Below are positions 1 through 8,593 of a stretch of 64,000 bases of DNA, in pieces. A program made the translations under genes and the position numbers. Origin of the DNA: RUG11198 sp036342255 (GTDB taxonomy: Bacteria; Bacillota_I; Bacilli_A; RF39; UBA660); assembly GCA_036342255.1 (NCBI GenBank), contig JAZAUS010000001.1, positions 124,001 through 188,000 of the forward strand, in the 5' to 3' direction. Below the pieces are notes generated by a model. It made no database searches and was not told the origin of the DNA. It was given only the letters and a program-made list of their open reading frames with translations. Position 1 is the first letter of the stretch. Every line of letters begins with the position of its first letter.

Positions 1-433
1 TATCAAGCATAATATCTCTAAAATTAATAAAATTCTTATCTTTTTCTACTGGGACTTTATTACAAAAATAGACATCTCCTAGATCAGTTTTCCAACCAAT
101 TTGAAAACCACATTCCATTATTTTAATGTTATAATAAACATTAAAATCACTAATTGTATAACAAATACGATTTTGTAATGCATAACTTCTAATTCCTTCA
201 AAGAATAAACCTAATGATTTAATATTTTCTTCATCACTATCAAATGTTTCTTCTGGATAATTTAGCAACTTTTCATTAGAAAAACTTTCTTTATCTTTAG
301 TATATTTAATAAGCCAAGAAATATAATTAGTACTATGCATCATTTCATCTATTATTCTATTTTCTTCTGCAATATTATTTGCATTAGTATCTTGACTTGA
401 TTTTTCTTTATTTTCTTTTGATATTTCTTCCAT
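1..433 (-). CDS. Hypothetical protein, 3' end outside window
   Basis: The minus-strand frame is open from an ATG at 433 to the window edge (144 codons). A GGAGGG ribosome binding site lies just upstream. The protein starts MEEISKENKEKSS and is a paralogue of the gene at 1469-2104: both contain a TNYI.WL.KYT.DKESFS segment, a hydrophobic F.GI..YA.QN segment and a YFCN..PV.KDK.FI.F.DIM segment in the same order. No known family is recognised. The gene is divergent from the metallopeptidase gene at 570. Confidence 0.75.
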   Translation of the reverse strand, partial: MEEISKENKEKSSQDTNANNIAEENRIIDEMMHSTNYISWLIKYTKDKESFSNEKLLNYPEETFDSDEENIKSLGLFFEGIRSYALQNRICYTISDFNVYYNIKIMECGFQIGWKTDLGDVYFCNKVPVEKDKNFINFRDIMLD

Positions 434-569
434 ACAAACCCTCCATTCACGGTCTATATTATAGTATTTTTTTAAAATTATTTCAAGTACTAAAAAAGAT
501 GTGACATTGCAAATTAAATTATTTTATGTTAGTATACATAAGTGCCTAACAAGAAGTGGAGGAAACAAC

Positions 570-1433
570 ATGCGAGAATTAAATATACGTGAAAAAGTAA
601 TAATAAAAAAAGATTTAATACCATTTGAGAGATTTCTTGAAGATAATGATTTGTTTTATGATAAGGTGAAGAATAAATATAAAAAAATTAGTTTTTTTAT
701 TGAAACTAGATCTGAATTAGGTGGAGGATTAGGAAGAATAAGGAATAATTCTCAAACAGGTGAAAAAAAGATAAGTATTCTTGATTCTTTAATGAATATT
801 GAAAAAGAAAGAGCTGGGACATGTTATCATGAGATTGGACATGCTTTAATGGGGCTTGCCAGCTATGACAGAAAAGATCTACATGATAAAGTATTAAAAA
901 ATATTAATGAAATAAAAAAATCATATCCAAATGAATTATTAGAAGAAAAATATACGTATTTTTTTGGGATGCAATGCTTAGAAGAATATTTGTTAGAAAG
1001 ATTTTCTCAAGAGATGTTATTTAAATGTAAAGGGATAGAGAAAGATAAAAAGAAAGAATTCAATTGCCCTAGTATATGTGATGATTATACTTATGAAAGT
1101 TCATTAGAAACATTATATGGTATATTTGAAACAATAGGAGATGAATTAATTACTAAAGTATTTGGAAATATAGATACAGCTTTTATTTCTGGACTACAAG
1201 AAGATTATTTTGAATCTTTCTTTAAAAAAATTAATGATAAAGAAATAATGCTAATACTTGGTAATTTAGGTAAAATATATCAATCAATTATGTATTATGC
1301 AAATAATTTAATAAATAATTATAGATATTATCCTCCTGAAAGAGTAAAGTATTTTTTAATTGAAACTAAAAAATTAGTTAATAATATAAAGCTTCAAGAT
1401 AAAAATAAAAAGAGACAATTATTAATGTATTAA
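570..1433 (+). CDS. HExxH metallopeptidase-like protein
   Basis: A 287-residue soluble protein with the zinc-metallopeptidase motif HEIGH at residues 87-91, followed by an acidic segment (EEYLLERFSQE, about residue 140) that could supply the third zinc ligand, as in gluzincins and ImmA/IrrE-type proteases. No signal peptide or membrane segment is seen, so it is probably cytoplasmic. I chose ATG 570 because GTGGAGG stands just upstream; the frame is open further upstream but has no better site. It ends in a strong hairpin terminator shared with the convergent gene at 1469. A second HExxH protein lies at 25907. Substrate unknown. Confidence 0.7.
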   Translation: MRELNIREKVIIKKDLIPFERFLEDNDLFYDKVKNKYKKISFFIETRSELGGGLGRIRNNSQTGEKKISILDSLMNIEKERAGTCYHEIGHALMGLASYDRKDLHDKVLKNINEIKKSYPNELLEEKYTYFFGMQCLEEYLLERFSQEMLFKCKGIEKDKKKEFNCPSICDDYTYESSLETLYGIFETIGDELITKVFGNIDTAFISGLQEDYFESFFKKINDKEIMLILGNLGKIYQSIMYYANNLINNYRYYPPERVKYFLIETKKLVNNIKLQDKNKKRQLLMY

Positions 1434-1464
1434 AAAAACAATTCTAGTTATGAATTGTTTTTTT
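1432..1464. terminator. Bidirectional hairpin terminator
   Basis: An 11-bp stem (AAAAACAATTC / GAATTGTTTTT) with a 7-nt loop and T-runs on both sides, between two convergent genes. Confidence 0.85.
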
Positions 1465-1468
1465 ATAT

Positions 1469-2104
1469 TTACTCATTTGATGCTTCATCTTTCTTTTTTA
1501 CTCTTTTCTTAATATTTGTATTATTTGAAGTTAAATCATTAATGGTTTTATTATATGTATCATTTATAGCTTCAATTGGTATACCTTTCTTATCAAGATC
1601 AATAATTGTTCTTGCAAAACTATTTAATGATCTATTAATATGATCGACATTAGGTTGTTTTTTATTATTCATAATATCATTAAAACTAATAAAGTCTTTA
1701 TCTTTATTAACAGGTATTCTATTACAGAAATATAATGATCCTTGTCCTATTTGTATTCCAATTGCAAAACCATAATCATGATTATCAAGTTTAACTTTAT
1801 AATAATGACCATAATTACATGGCATTGGGTAAATATAATTTTGTTCTGCATATTCTTTTATTCCATTATAAAATAAATTTAATGCCTCAGCATTTTCTTT
1901 ATTATTACTATTTATTTTAATATATAACAAATCTATATCAGAAAAACTTTCTTTATCTTCAGTATATTTATATAGCCATTCTATATAATTTGTATTAGAC
2001 ATCATCTGTCTCGTCTTTTCTCTAGTTTCATTTATTTCATCAATATAATCTTTAATCCATTTTTCATTTTCTTTTATAAATTTTTCTTTTTCTTCTAAAG
2101 TCAT
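1469..2104 (-). CDS. Hypothetical protein, paralogue of the gene at 1-433
   Basis: A 211-residue soluble, Lys/Glu/Asn-rich protein. Its start at 2104 is preceded by AGGAGGT. The region from about residue 37 to 150 aligns with the truncated gene at the left edge (WLYKYTEDKESFS, YFCNRIPVNKDKDFISFNDIM), so the two are a lineage-specific family flanking the metallopeptidase gene at 570. The C-terminus is strongly basic (KKRVKKKDE). No catalytic motif is apparent and I do not recognise a domain. Confidence 0.75.
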   Translation of the reverse strand: MTLEEKEKFIKENEKWIKDYIDEINETREKTRQMMSNTNYIEWLYKYTEDKESFSDIDLLYIKINSNNKENAEALNLFYNGIKEYAEQNYIYPMPCNYGHYYKVKLDNHDYGFAIGIQIGQGSLYFCNRIPVNKDKDFISFNDIMNNKKQPNVDHINRSLNSFARTIIDLDKKGIPIEAINDTYNKTINDLTSNNTNIKKRVKKKDEASNE

Positions 2105-2233
2105 TATTTAAAACCTCCTATATCTATGTATTATAAAAAATATTATATATATTGTCAATAACTATAATAATAGTATTTATTTGACTTTATTTGATGAGAG
2201 TATTATAATTTGAGATAGAATAGGAGTGATTAA

Positions 2234-2656
2234 ATGATTTTGAATGATGAAAAGGTATTAGAAGTAATAGGACAAGCTAATCTATTAAAAAATACTAATT
2301 ATTATTTTAGTGGAACAGTTATGCCTACACCTGCTCAGTATGCCTTATTAGGAGTATTTTCTAATTTGTTAAAAGAAGTATCTGGTTATATAATTAATTA
2401 TACAGAAGAAGGAATTGGTATAATTCCTATTAATAATATGTCAGGAAAACCTATGATAGATAATGCTTATTTTATACCTAATAGTTCAATTCAAAAGGTA
2501 GAAATAAATAAGGGTGGTTTATTCTTTTATAAGAAGATTACTATTGTAGATAATAATAATCAAAGTATATCTTTTAAAGTAGTTAAGAATGTTCTTCCAA
2601 TGAAAAAATATAAAGAAAATTTAGAGGCTTTTATTCAAGCGTATAGTAATAAATAA
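2234..2656 (+). CDS. Small hypothetical protein, possibly PH-like
   Basis: A 140-residue soluble protein with TAGGAG eight bases before the ATG. The sequence alternates short beta-type stretches (GIGIIPINNM, IQKVEINKGGLFFYKKITIVDNN) and ends in an amphipathic helix (KKYKENLEAFIQAY). That layout is reminiscent of bacterial PH-like (GRAM-type) domains, but this is a resemblance in pattern only. It has its own terminator, so it is a monocistronic unit. Confidence 0.65.
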   Translation: MILNDEKVLEVIGQANLLKNTNYYFSGTVMPTPAQYALLGVFSNLLKEVSGYIINYTEEGIGIIPINNMSGKPMIDNAYFIPNSSIQKVEINKGGLFFYKKITIVDNNNQSISFKVVKNVLPMKKYKENLEAFIQAYSNK

Positions 2657-2692
2657 TAAAAAAAATCTAGATTAATATCTAGATTTTTTTTT
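2656..2692 (+). terminator. Hairpin terminator
   Basis: ATCTAGAT is repeated as an inverted repeat with A-run and T-run flanks directly after the stop codon of the gene at 2234. Confidence 0.8.
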
Positions 2693-2779
2693 ATTTATAA
2701 TTCTTTTAATTGTTTGTTAATTTTATATACAATATAAATATTGAATGTTATAATAAATTTTAATTTTAAGGAGGTTTAT

Positions 2780-3394
2780 ATGAATATAGAAGATGAAGTT
2801 AGATTTATAGAAAAAGCTAAAAATAAGGAGTATTTATTATTATCACCTAGGGGTATTAGAGGTGGTGTTAAATTAGTAAATAATTATAAAACGATGGAAT
2901 TATATAAAAATATGGATAGAAATACTATAGAATTTGCTAATATAGAAATTGTTAATTTAATATCAAAAGCTAATTATGATAAAGAAGAGGCGAGAAGAGA
3001 TTTAAAACTTAAATTAGTTTTTGATGGGGATTATGATGATTTACCGGAAGATATGAATAATCCTATTGATATTATAATGGCTGTTAAGGATAGAATTGTA
3101 GCAGTATATGATTATGTAGAAAGTACTGAAGAAAGAGAATTCTTTGTTGGTTTTTCTCAAACTGAGACAATTTATAACTATGGTCATTTATATCTAAATT
3201 TTGCAATATTATTAGAAGAGTTTGATCAAAATAATATTAAGTATAATATAGATATTACTAAAGATATGCATACTAGGTCTATATATAGAGATGATTCAGT
3301 AACTAATTTTGTTATTAGTTATAATCCTAAAAAAGAACTAGAAGAAGAAAAAGGATATCAATTAAAGAAAGAAATAAAGAATAATAATAGTTAA
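2780..3394 (+). CDS. Hypothetical protein coupled to the transglutaminase-like gene
   Basis: A 204-residue soluble acidic protein. ATG 2780 follows AAGGAGG; an in-frame ATG at 2741 has no such site. The middle (VAVYDYVESTEEREFFVGFSQ) looks beta-rich, and the C-terminus is a charged, low-complexity tail (EELEEEKG-type). The stop codon overlaps the first ATG of the next gene in a TAATG arrangement, which implies translational coupling and a joint job with the Cys-His-Asp protein. No family recognised. Confidence 0.7.
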   Translation: MNIEDEVRFIEKAKNKEYLLLSPRGIRGGVKLVNNYKTMELYKNMDRNTIEFANIEIVNLISKANYDKEEARRDLKLKLVFDGDYDDLPEDMNNPIDIIMAVKDRIVAVYDYVESTEEREFFVGFSQTETIYNYGHLYLNFAILLEEFDQNNIKYNIDITKDMHTRSIYRDDSVTNFVISYNPKKELEEEKGYQLKKEIKNNNS

Positions 3395-4353
3395 TGGTAT
3401 TTATGAGGCAAGTTGAGAATAATCAAAATAATCATAATTCAGATTTGTTATTAGAAGTAAAAGAATTTTATAATAATATGGTAGATGATACAGTAGAATT
3501 AATGAACTTATATAATTGTAAGACACCAATTGAGGTATATTGTTTATTTAATATGATAAATGATTATTATGTTAATGAGAATGAATTATTCAAGTTATTA
3601 TATTTAAAAATGCCAACTTATTCTACTGAATTAGAAGATGCGGATATACAAGGAATTCAAGTTCTATTAAATGGTGGAGTATGTCGACATAGATCTGCAA
3701 TGTTAAGTGATATATATAATAAAATGGGTATTGATTCTGTTGTTTTAGTTGGTTTATCAGAAAGTCTTTTAACATTTAGTAATACTAAAAAATTATCTCT
3801 AAATAAACAGTTTCATAATCAAATGTATATAAAAGAATTACAAGAAAGATTGTCAAAAGGAGAAAAACTTGATAATTTTAAAAGTCAATTGAAGGCAAGA
3901 AATATTTCTTATCATATAAAAGATGTTCATGATGGATACTATATTAGAAAGTCATTATTATATCATGACAGTGGTATGCTTAATCGTGTTGTTAATCATG
4001 CTATTGTTATGGCTGGAGATAATAAAAGATATTATTTAGATTCTTCATTAAAGACTATATATTATAGAGATGATAATGATTATTTTACACTAAAAAATAA
4101 TATGGGATTATATTTCTTTTTAAATATTAAATGTAGCCAATATTATTGGAAAGATATGAAAGATAAAAATACTATTATTTTTGATAATATTCATAATAAA
4201 TCTAGTGCTATTGAAAAAGAAGTTATAAGAGATGTTAAAGATATAAATATGTATTTAAACAAATATAAAAATAATATAGAAGAATTTGCAAAAAGTAATG
4301 CAAATTCTATTGAAATTATTAAAAAGAAATGTTTAACTTTATCAAAAGAGTAG
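3394..4353 (+). CDS. Transglutaminase-like cysteine protein
   Basis: 319 residues with the three landmarks of the transglutaminase-like/papain-like fold in order: Cys97 in GGVCRHRSAML at a predicted helix start, His202 in VNHAIVMAG, and Asp216 in RYYLDSS. Cys-His-Asp is the catalytic triad of that superfamily, so a protease, amidase or cross-linking activity is likely. No signal peptide is seen, so a cytoplasmic location is inferred. Translation may start at ATG 3394, overlapping the previous stop, or at ATG 3403; neither has a strong ribosome site, consistent with coupling. The last 46 codons and the terminator are duplicated at 4876-5035. The superfamily call rests on motif spacing alone. 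Confidence 0.7.
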   Translation: MVFMRQVENNQNNHNSDLLLEVKEFYNNMVDDTVELMNLYNCKTPIEVYCLFNMINDYYVNENELFKLLYLKMPTYSTELEDADIQGIQVLLNGGVCRHRSAMLSDIYNKMGIDSVVLVGLSESLLTFSNTKKLSLNKQFHNQMYIKELQERLSKGEKLDNFKSQLKARNISYHIKDVHDGYYIRKSLLYHDSGMLNRVVNHAIVMAGDNKRYYLDSSLKTIYYRDDNDYFTLKNNMGLYFFLNIKCSQYYWKDMKDKNTIIFDNIHNKSSAIEKEVIRDVKDINMYLNKYKNNIEEFAKSNANSIEIIKKKCLTLSKE

Positions 4354-4372
4354 AATTAATTTCTACTCTTTT
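4344..4372 (+). terminator. Hairpin terminator overlapping the stop codon
   Basis: A perfect 12-bp stem (AAAAGAGTAGAA / TTCTACTCTTTT) that contains the TAG stop of the transglutaminase-like gene. Confidence 0.85.
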
Positions 4373-4395
4373 ATTATATTTAAAAAATAAACAAA

Positions 4396-4424
4396 TTGAC
4401 AAATATATAACTATATGCTAATAT
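4396..4424 (+). promoter_or_regulatory. SigA-type promoter for the gene at 4456
   Basis: TTGACA (4396-4401), a 17-nt spacer and TAATAT (4419-4424) about 30 nt before the start codon. Confidence 0.75.
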
Positions 4425-4455
4425 ATAGCGCATATTTATTTCGAGGAGAGATATT

Positions 4456-4830
4456 ATGATTAAAAATATATATACTGTGAAAAAAGAAAATATAATTAAG
4501 AATAGTGAAGTTATTAAATATCATCTTTATCCAGATGATAAAGATAATTCTAATTTATTTAATAAGCAATATCTTAATGATTTATATCTAATGAAACAAA
4601 TTAACAGTTTAAGTTTAGGTGATTTAGGATTATTAATTGCACATCTTAATGAAAAATTATATACTGCTGATACTAAAACATTTTTTCCAAGATTATCTTT
4701 ATTATTAGATTTAAAAAGTCTTTGGGAAATGAAATTTAATGATTTAACATTGGATGAAAAACGTGAGTATAAAGGTATTTGCATGGGATTAGTAAATATA
4801 AATAATCAATCAAAGAGAGCTTTAAAATAG
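4456..4830 (+). CDS. Small hypothetical protein
   Basis: A 124-residue soluble, probably helical protein (LSLGDLGLLIAHLNEKLY, LLLDLKSLWEMKFNDL). GAGGAGA precedes the ATG and a near-consensus promoter lies upstream. It sits between the transglutaminase-like gene and the duplicated tail of that gene, so it is bracketed by two copies of about 158 bp. No family recognised. Confidence 0.65.
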   Translation: MIKNIYTVKKENIIKNSEVIKYHLYPDDKDNSNLFNKQYLNDLYLMKQINSLSLGDLGLLIAHLNEKLYTADTKTFFPRLSLLLDLKSLWEMKFNDLTLDEKREYKGICMGLVNINNQSKRALK

Positions 4831-4875
4831 TTTTTTCATTATAAATACAATTATTTCAAACGAAGCTTGGGAATT

Positions 4876-5016
4876 ATGAAAGAAGTTATAAGAGATATTA
4901 AGAATATAAATATGTATTTAAATGACTATAAAAATAATATAGAAGAATTTGCAAAAAGCAATGCAAATTCTATTGAAAATATTAAAAAGAAATGTTTAAC
5001 TTTATCAAAAGAGTAG
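4876..5016 (+). pseudogene. Duplicated 3' tail of the transglutaminase-like gene
   Basis: A 46-codon open frame from ATG 4876 is a near-identical copy of the last residues of the protein at 3394-4353 (MKEVIRDIKNINMYLND... ending LTLSKE). The copy is shifted by exactly 663 bp with no indels over about 155 bp and continues into a copy of the terminator (to about 5035). No ribosome binding site is present. It is best read as the remnant of a duplicated or replaced paralogue; a translated peptide is less likely. Confidence 0.8.
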
Positions 5017-5099
5017 AATTAATTTCTACTTTTTTATATTGATTTAATTATAGCTTTGATGTATAATAGACAATAATTTTTTAGGAGGTTTATTTGTGT

Positions 5100-6038
5100 A
5101 TGAAAAGGACTGATGAATTTGTTGGTAGAATTAATAAACAATATGTTGCTGATGATTGTATTCAAATTATGTTGGCGTACCGTGATTATTTGTTATTATA
5201 TGGTAATGATTCATTAATGCATTATAAAAACTATAGTTGTTCAGATCCTTTAATTTGTAATCTTTTTGTAAATGCTTATTTGGATGATGAAAGAAAAGAT
5301 ATTTTTCCATATTCACAAATTCCTACACATATAGAACGAGTTTCATTATTTAGAAAAATATATTCTGTTAATCAAATTTTGGATTTTGAGAAGCCATATA
5401 TTAGAATAAATGATGGAATTATTACTAAAATAACAGCTTTTAAGGATGGAAGCGAAGCATTAGTTCATTATAAAATATTAAATGGTAAATTATGTAATAG
5501 AAAATCTAAAATAATTACAAGAGAAGAAATTGAAAAGTATTTTGAAACTGGTTCATTGGATCAACTTGATGAAAATGAGTATAATAAAAATAGAATTTTT
5601 GATTTAAATGGTATAATATTTAGTAACGTACAAGATTTTTCAAAGTTAGAACGAAAATGGATTGATATAGAAAAGGAAAGGCTATTATCATTAATAGATA
5701 AAAGTAGCTATATGGAAATAACAAAAAAAGAATTAAAAGGAGCTATATCTAATATGGATGATATTTTACCAACTAATATACCTTTAAAATATATGATAAA
5801 GTTTAAGAAAAATGGTGAAATAGTAATAGATGTTTTTAGTGTTAAATATTTAGAAAGAGGAAAATATGATATTTTATTAGAAAATATACCTGTAACAATG
5901 GAAAGTTTATCAATGATAAAAGAAACAAATCCGGTTATTAAAACTATTAAAGAACCTAAGATTAGTCGATTCCTAAATCCTGGTATTTCTAAGGAGCAAT
6001 TAATAGAAGAAAAAAGAAAAATATTGTCAAAGATATAA
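5100..6038 (+). CDS. Hypothetical protein
   Basis: About 312 residues, soluble, with no recognised domain. The N-terminal half carries Cys and Tyr-rich stretches (YKNYSCSDPLICNLF, residue 40-55) and the C-terminal half is charged. AGGAGG lies at 5083-5088, so both TTG 5094 (spacing 5) and ATG 5100 (spacing 11) are possible starts; I prefer ATG. It stands alone with no terminator as strong as its neighbours'. Confidence 0.65.
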   Translation: MKRTDEFVGRINKQYVADDCIQIMLAYRDYLLLYGNDSLMHYKNYSCSDPLICNLFVNAYLDDERKDIFPYSQIPTHIERVSLFRKIYSVNQILDFEKPYIRINDGIITKITAFKDGSEALVHYKILNGKLCNRKSKIITREEIEKYFETGSLDQLDENEYNKNRIFDLNGIIFSNVQDFSKLERKWIDIEKERLLSLIDKSSYMEITKKELKGAISNMDDILPTNIPLKYMIKFKKNGEIVIDVFSVKYLERGKYDILLENIPVTMESLSMIKETNPVIKTIKEPKISRFLNPGISKEQLIEEKRKILSKI

Positions 6039-6130
6039 TATGTATTTTTAATTTAATCATTTTTTATTGATTAATTATAAAAAATAAGCTATAATATGCT
6101 TCAATTTAATGAAGGAGGGGAATTAGTCAA

Positions 6131-6526
6131 ATGGATAACGATAAATCTTATAGAAAGAGTTTTACGATTAAAGCAATTGAAAATAAAATTAATGAAGATA
6201 AAAAAGGGATTGCTTTAGATACAGCATTACTTGGAGTTAGCGCGTTAGCAGTTGGACTTGGAGCATTAGGAATTGTTACTCTTGGTCCTGATATAATAGA
6301 GGCTTTTAATTCTAATAATGCGTTAACATTAGGTTCTTATATGATTGTAAGGCTTAAAGGAGCAGGTATTGCACTTTCTTTTTCAGTAGTTCTAGCAGGA
6401 GCAATTGGTATTGTTGCAACAATAAAAGATATAATATCATCTATTAATGATTTAAATCATGATAAAGATTTATTAGAAGTAGAAATAAATAAAGAAAAAG
6501 GAAAAAGTTTAGTTAAAAGAAAATAA
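6131..6526 (+). CDS. Two-span membrane protein
   Basis: A 131-residue protein with two long hydrophobic, Gly/Ala-rich segments (about residues 28-52 and 75-98), a charged N-terminus and a Lys/Glu-rich cytoplasmic tail. GAAGGAGGGG precedes the ATG by about 10 nt. Size and topology are holin-like, but no lytic partner or phage gene is adjacent, so that reading is weak. It is followed after 23 nt by the small gene at 6550, probably in one transcript. Confidence 0.65.
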   Translation: MDNDKSYRKSFTIKAIENKINEDKKGIALDTALLGVSALAVGLGALGIVTLGPDIIEAFNSNNALTLGSYMIVRLKGAGIALSFSVVLAGAIGIVATIKDIISSINDLNHDKDLLEVEINKEKGKSLVKRK

Positions 6527-6549
6527 TGAATAAAAAGGAATGGTTATAA

Positions 6550-6816
6550 ATGGAGATTGAATATCAAGATATTATTACTTTAAGTGATAATAATAAATAT
6601 GTAGTTGCAAGTAAGGTTAATTATAAAGATGCTAAATATGTATATTTAGTTGATATATATAATAATAGTAATATAAAATTTGCAGAAATAGAAAAAGATA
6701 ATTCTTTATCAGAGTTAGATAGTAAAATAGATAAAAAATTAATAATAGAACTTATCCCATTATTCTATAATAGTAGTATAAAAGATATTGAGATAGTATC
6801 TGCTAAAGGTAATTAA
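6550..6816 (+). CDS. Small beta-rich hypothetical protein
   Basis: 88 residues in alternating beta-like segments (IITLSDNNKYVVASKV, KYVYLVDIYNNSNIKFAEIEKD). It follows the two-span membrane protein by 23 nt with a weak AAAAGGAA site and is followed by a clear terminator, so the two form a short operon. Small beta-barrel proteins of this pattern are common in Bacilli; no function can be assigned. Confidence 0.6.
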   Translation: MEIEYQDIITLSDNNKYVVASKVNYKDAKYVYLVDIYNNSNIKFAEIEKDNSLSELDSKIDKKLIIELIPLFYNSSIKDIEIVSAKGN

Positions 6817-6841
6817 CAATAAAAATAATATAATAAATGGT

Positions 6842-6870
6842 GAAAAGACTTAGTATAATAAGTCTTTTTA
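6842..6870 (+). terminator. Hairpin terminator
   Basis: AAAAGACTTA / TAAGTCTTTT with a 6-nt loop and T-run after the 6131-6816 pair. Confidence 0.8.
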
Positions 6871-6962
6871 ATTATATTTAAGTTTTAAAATAAATATTTA
6901 TTATAATTTTGTTTTTTAAATTATAATATGTTATTATAGATAGTAAGAGGAGTGAATATATT

Positions 6963-7862
6963 ATGGGAAAGGAATCTATTTTAGAAAAGAAAATAAAAAG
7001 AATTGAGAAGTTATTTAATATTTCAAAAATAGTTGATAAAGATACAAATTCTTTAAAGAATATTAGAAAGTATTATCGAACAAATAATTTTGCATATAGA
7101 TTATTTCATTCTAATATGGGATTTATGCATTTTCGTATTACAAAAGGAAATAATATTAAACCTGATGATATATTATATCAACCAAATGTTATTTCTAAAT
7201 ATATTGTTAAAAATGCAAAAGTTGTTGAATTAGGTCCTGGTCAAGGATCAAATAGTTTTTATCTTGCAAAAAAGCATCCGGATTCTTCTTTTATTGGGGT
7301 TGATTTAAATCCCCCAAAATTAAAAAAATCATCTCCTAAAAATATTAAGTTTTATAAGCATGACTATAGTGATCTTTCTTTTATAGAATCAAATTCCGTA
7401 GATGTTGTTTTTGGAATAGAAACAGTTGTTCATTGTTCTGATAAGAAAAAAGTTTTTCAAGAAGTATATCGTATTCTAAAAAAAGGTGGAATTTTTATTA
7501 TATATGATTATTCTTTAGTAAATGAACTTGAATCTTTATTGCCATATCAACAAACTGCTACTAAAATAATATCTAAATGTGGTGCTAGTGCCTTGATTGA
7601 GTCATTTAAGGCATGGAATAATTATTTTAAATCAAGTGGATTTACCAAAATTAAAACAACTGATTTGCATAAAGATGTGTTATTGGATTTGAAACAACTT
7701 GAACGAAAGGCAGATTTTATTATGAAAAAAAACTTAAGAGTAAAATTGATGTTTAAGCTATTTCCAAATATATTTGTAAATAATATACTTATTGGTTGGT
7801 TGGGATATGATTTTTGTAATGAAAATATTGGATATTATAATGAATGGATTTATAAAAAATAG
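6963..7862 (+). CDS. Class I SAM-dependent methyltransferase
   Basis: 299 residues. Motif I for S-adenosylmethionine binding is VVELGPGQGSNSFYLA (about residue 88-103), followed by an acidic motif II (FIGVDLNPP) and the later VDVVFGIETVVH and ILKKGGIFIIYD segments typical of Rossmann-fold small-molecule methyltransferases. An N-terminal helical extension of about 80 residues and a C-terminal region with a hydrophobic stretch (LMFKLFPNIFVNNILIGWLG) suggest a lipid-like or membrane-associated substrate. The start follows AGAGGAGTG. Substrate unknown; monocistronic. Confidence 0.85.
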   Translation: MGKESILEKKIKRIEKLFNISKIVDKDTNSLKNIRKYYRTNNFAYRLFHSNMGFMHFRITKGNNIKPDDILYQPNVISKYIVKNAKVVELGPGQGSNSFYLAKKHPDSSFIGVDLNPPKLKKSSPKNIKFYKHDYSDLSFIESNSVDVVFGIETVVHCSDKKKVFQEVYRILKKGGIFIIYDYSLVNELESLLPYQQTATKIISKCGASALIESFKAWNNYFKSSGFTKIKTTDLHKDVLLDLKQLERKADFIMKKNLRVKLMFKLFPNIFVNNILIGWLGYDFCNENIGYYNEWIYKK

Positions 7863-7947
7863 TATAAAGATATTATTTTGTTGTAATTATGTCAAATAAA
7901 ATTAAGGTTATTAAAAAAATGATATAATTATAAAAGAGGAGGGTTAT

Positions 7948-8568
7948 ATGATATTTGATAAAGATTATGATGCATCTTTATGGTGTATAGTAAAAGCAGA
8001 TAGGAAAAATAGAAAAGATATTATAGATTTTATTAACGAAATACCAGAAGAGTTATTAGAAAATATTAGAATATCTATTGAAAAATTAAAAAAAGGGGAG
8101 TTTAATTTTGATGGAGAAACATCTGATTTTTATAGATGTATTAGTAAAAAACAACCTAGAATCTTTTATTATTTTCAATTAGACGAGGATGAATGTTTAA
8201 CAATTACAAAATCGTACTATGATGGGTACAATGAGGATGAATTATTTGAATTGGAGATAATTCCAATAAATCCCGAATATTTTATAAAATTAGGAATTAT
8301 TGAACAAGAATATATTGGTGCTTTAACTAACAATATAAAAACAACACACTTTGATGACAAATATGGATTAATTGATTGTACTGAAAATGAATATACTCTT
8401 TATAAAACTCCAATTGGTCATTTTGTTGTATATGGTAAAGAAATACCTAATAGTGAAAAAGTAGTTACTATGATTAAACCTATCAGCTTAAGAAGAAAAC
8501 CAGAAGATATTAGCAAAGATAATATATTACGTAGAAGATTAATACCTAAAAGAAATAATAAAAAGTAG
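7948..8568 (+). CDS. Hypothetical protein
   Basis: 206-residue soluble protein with an acidic N-terminal two-thirds and a basic C-terminus (RRKPEDISKDN, RRRLIPKRNNKK). GAGGAGGG precedes the ATG. No family is recognised. It ends in a strong bidirectional terminator and is convergent with the gene at 8594. Confidence 0.65.
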   Translation: MIFDKDYDASLWCIVKADRKNRKDIIDFINEIPEELLENIRISIEKLKKGEFNFDGETSDFYRCISKKQPRIFYYFQLDEDECLTITKSYYDGYNEDELFELEIIPINPEYFIKLGIIEQEYIGALTNNIKTTHFDDKYGLIDCTENEYTLYKTPIGHFVVYGKEIPNSEKVVTMIKPISLRRKPEDISKDNILRRRLIPKRNNKK

Positions 8569-8588
8569 AAATAATTTCTACTTTTTTT
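8560..8588. terminator. Bidirectional hairpin terminator
   Basis: AAAAAGTAGAAAT / ATTTCTACTTTTT, palindromic, between convergent genes. Confidence 0.85.
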
Positions 8589-8593
8589 ATTTA

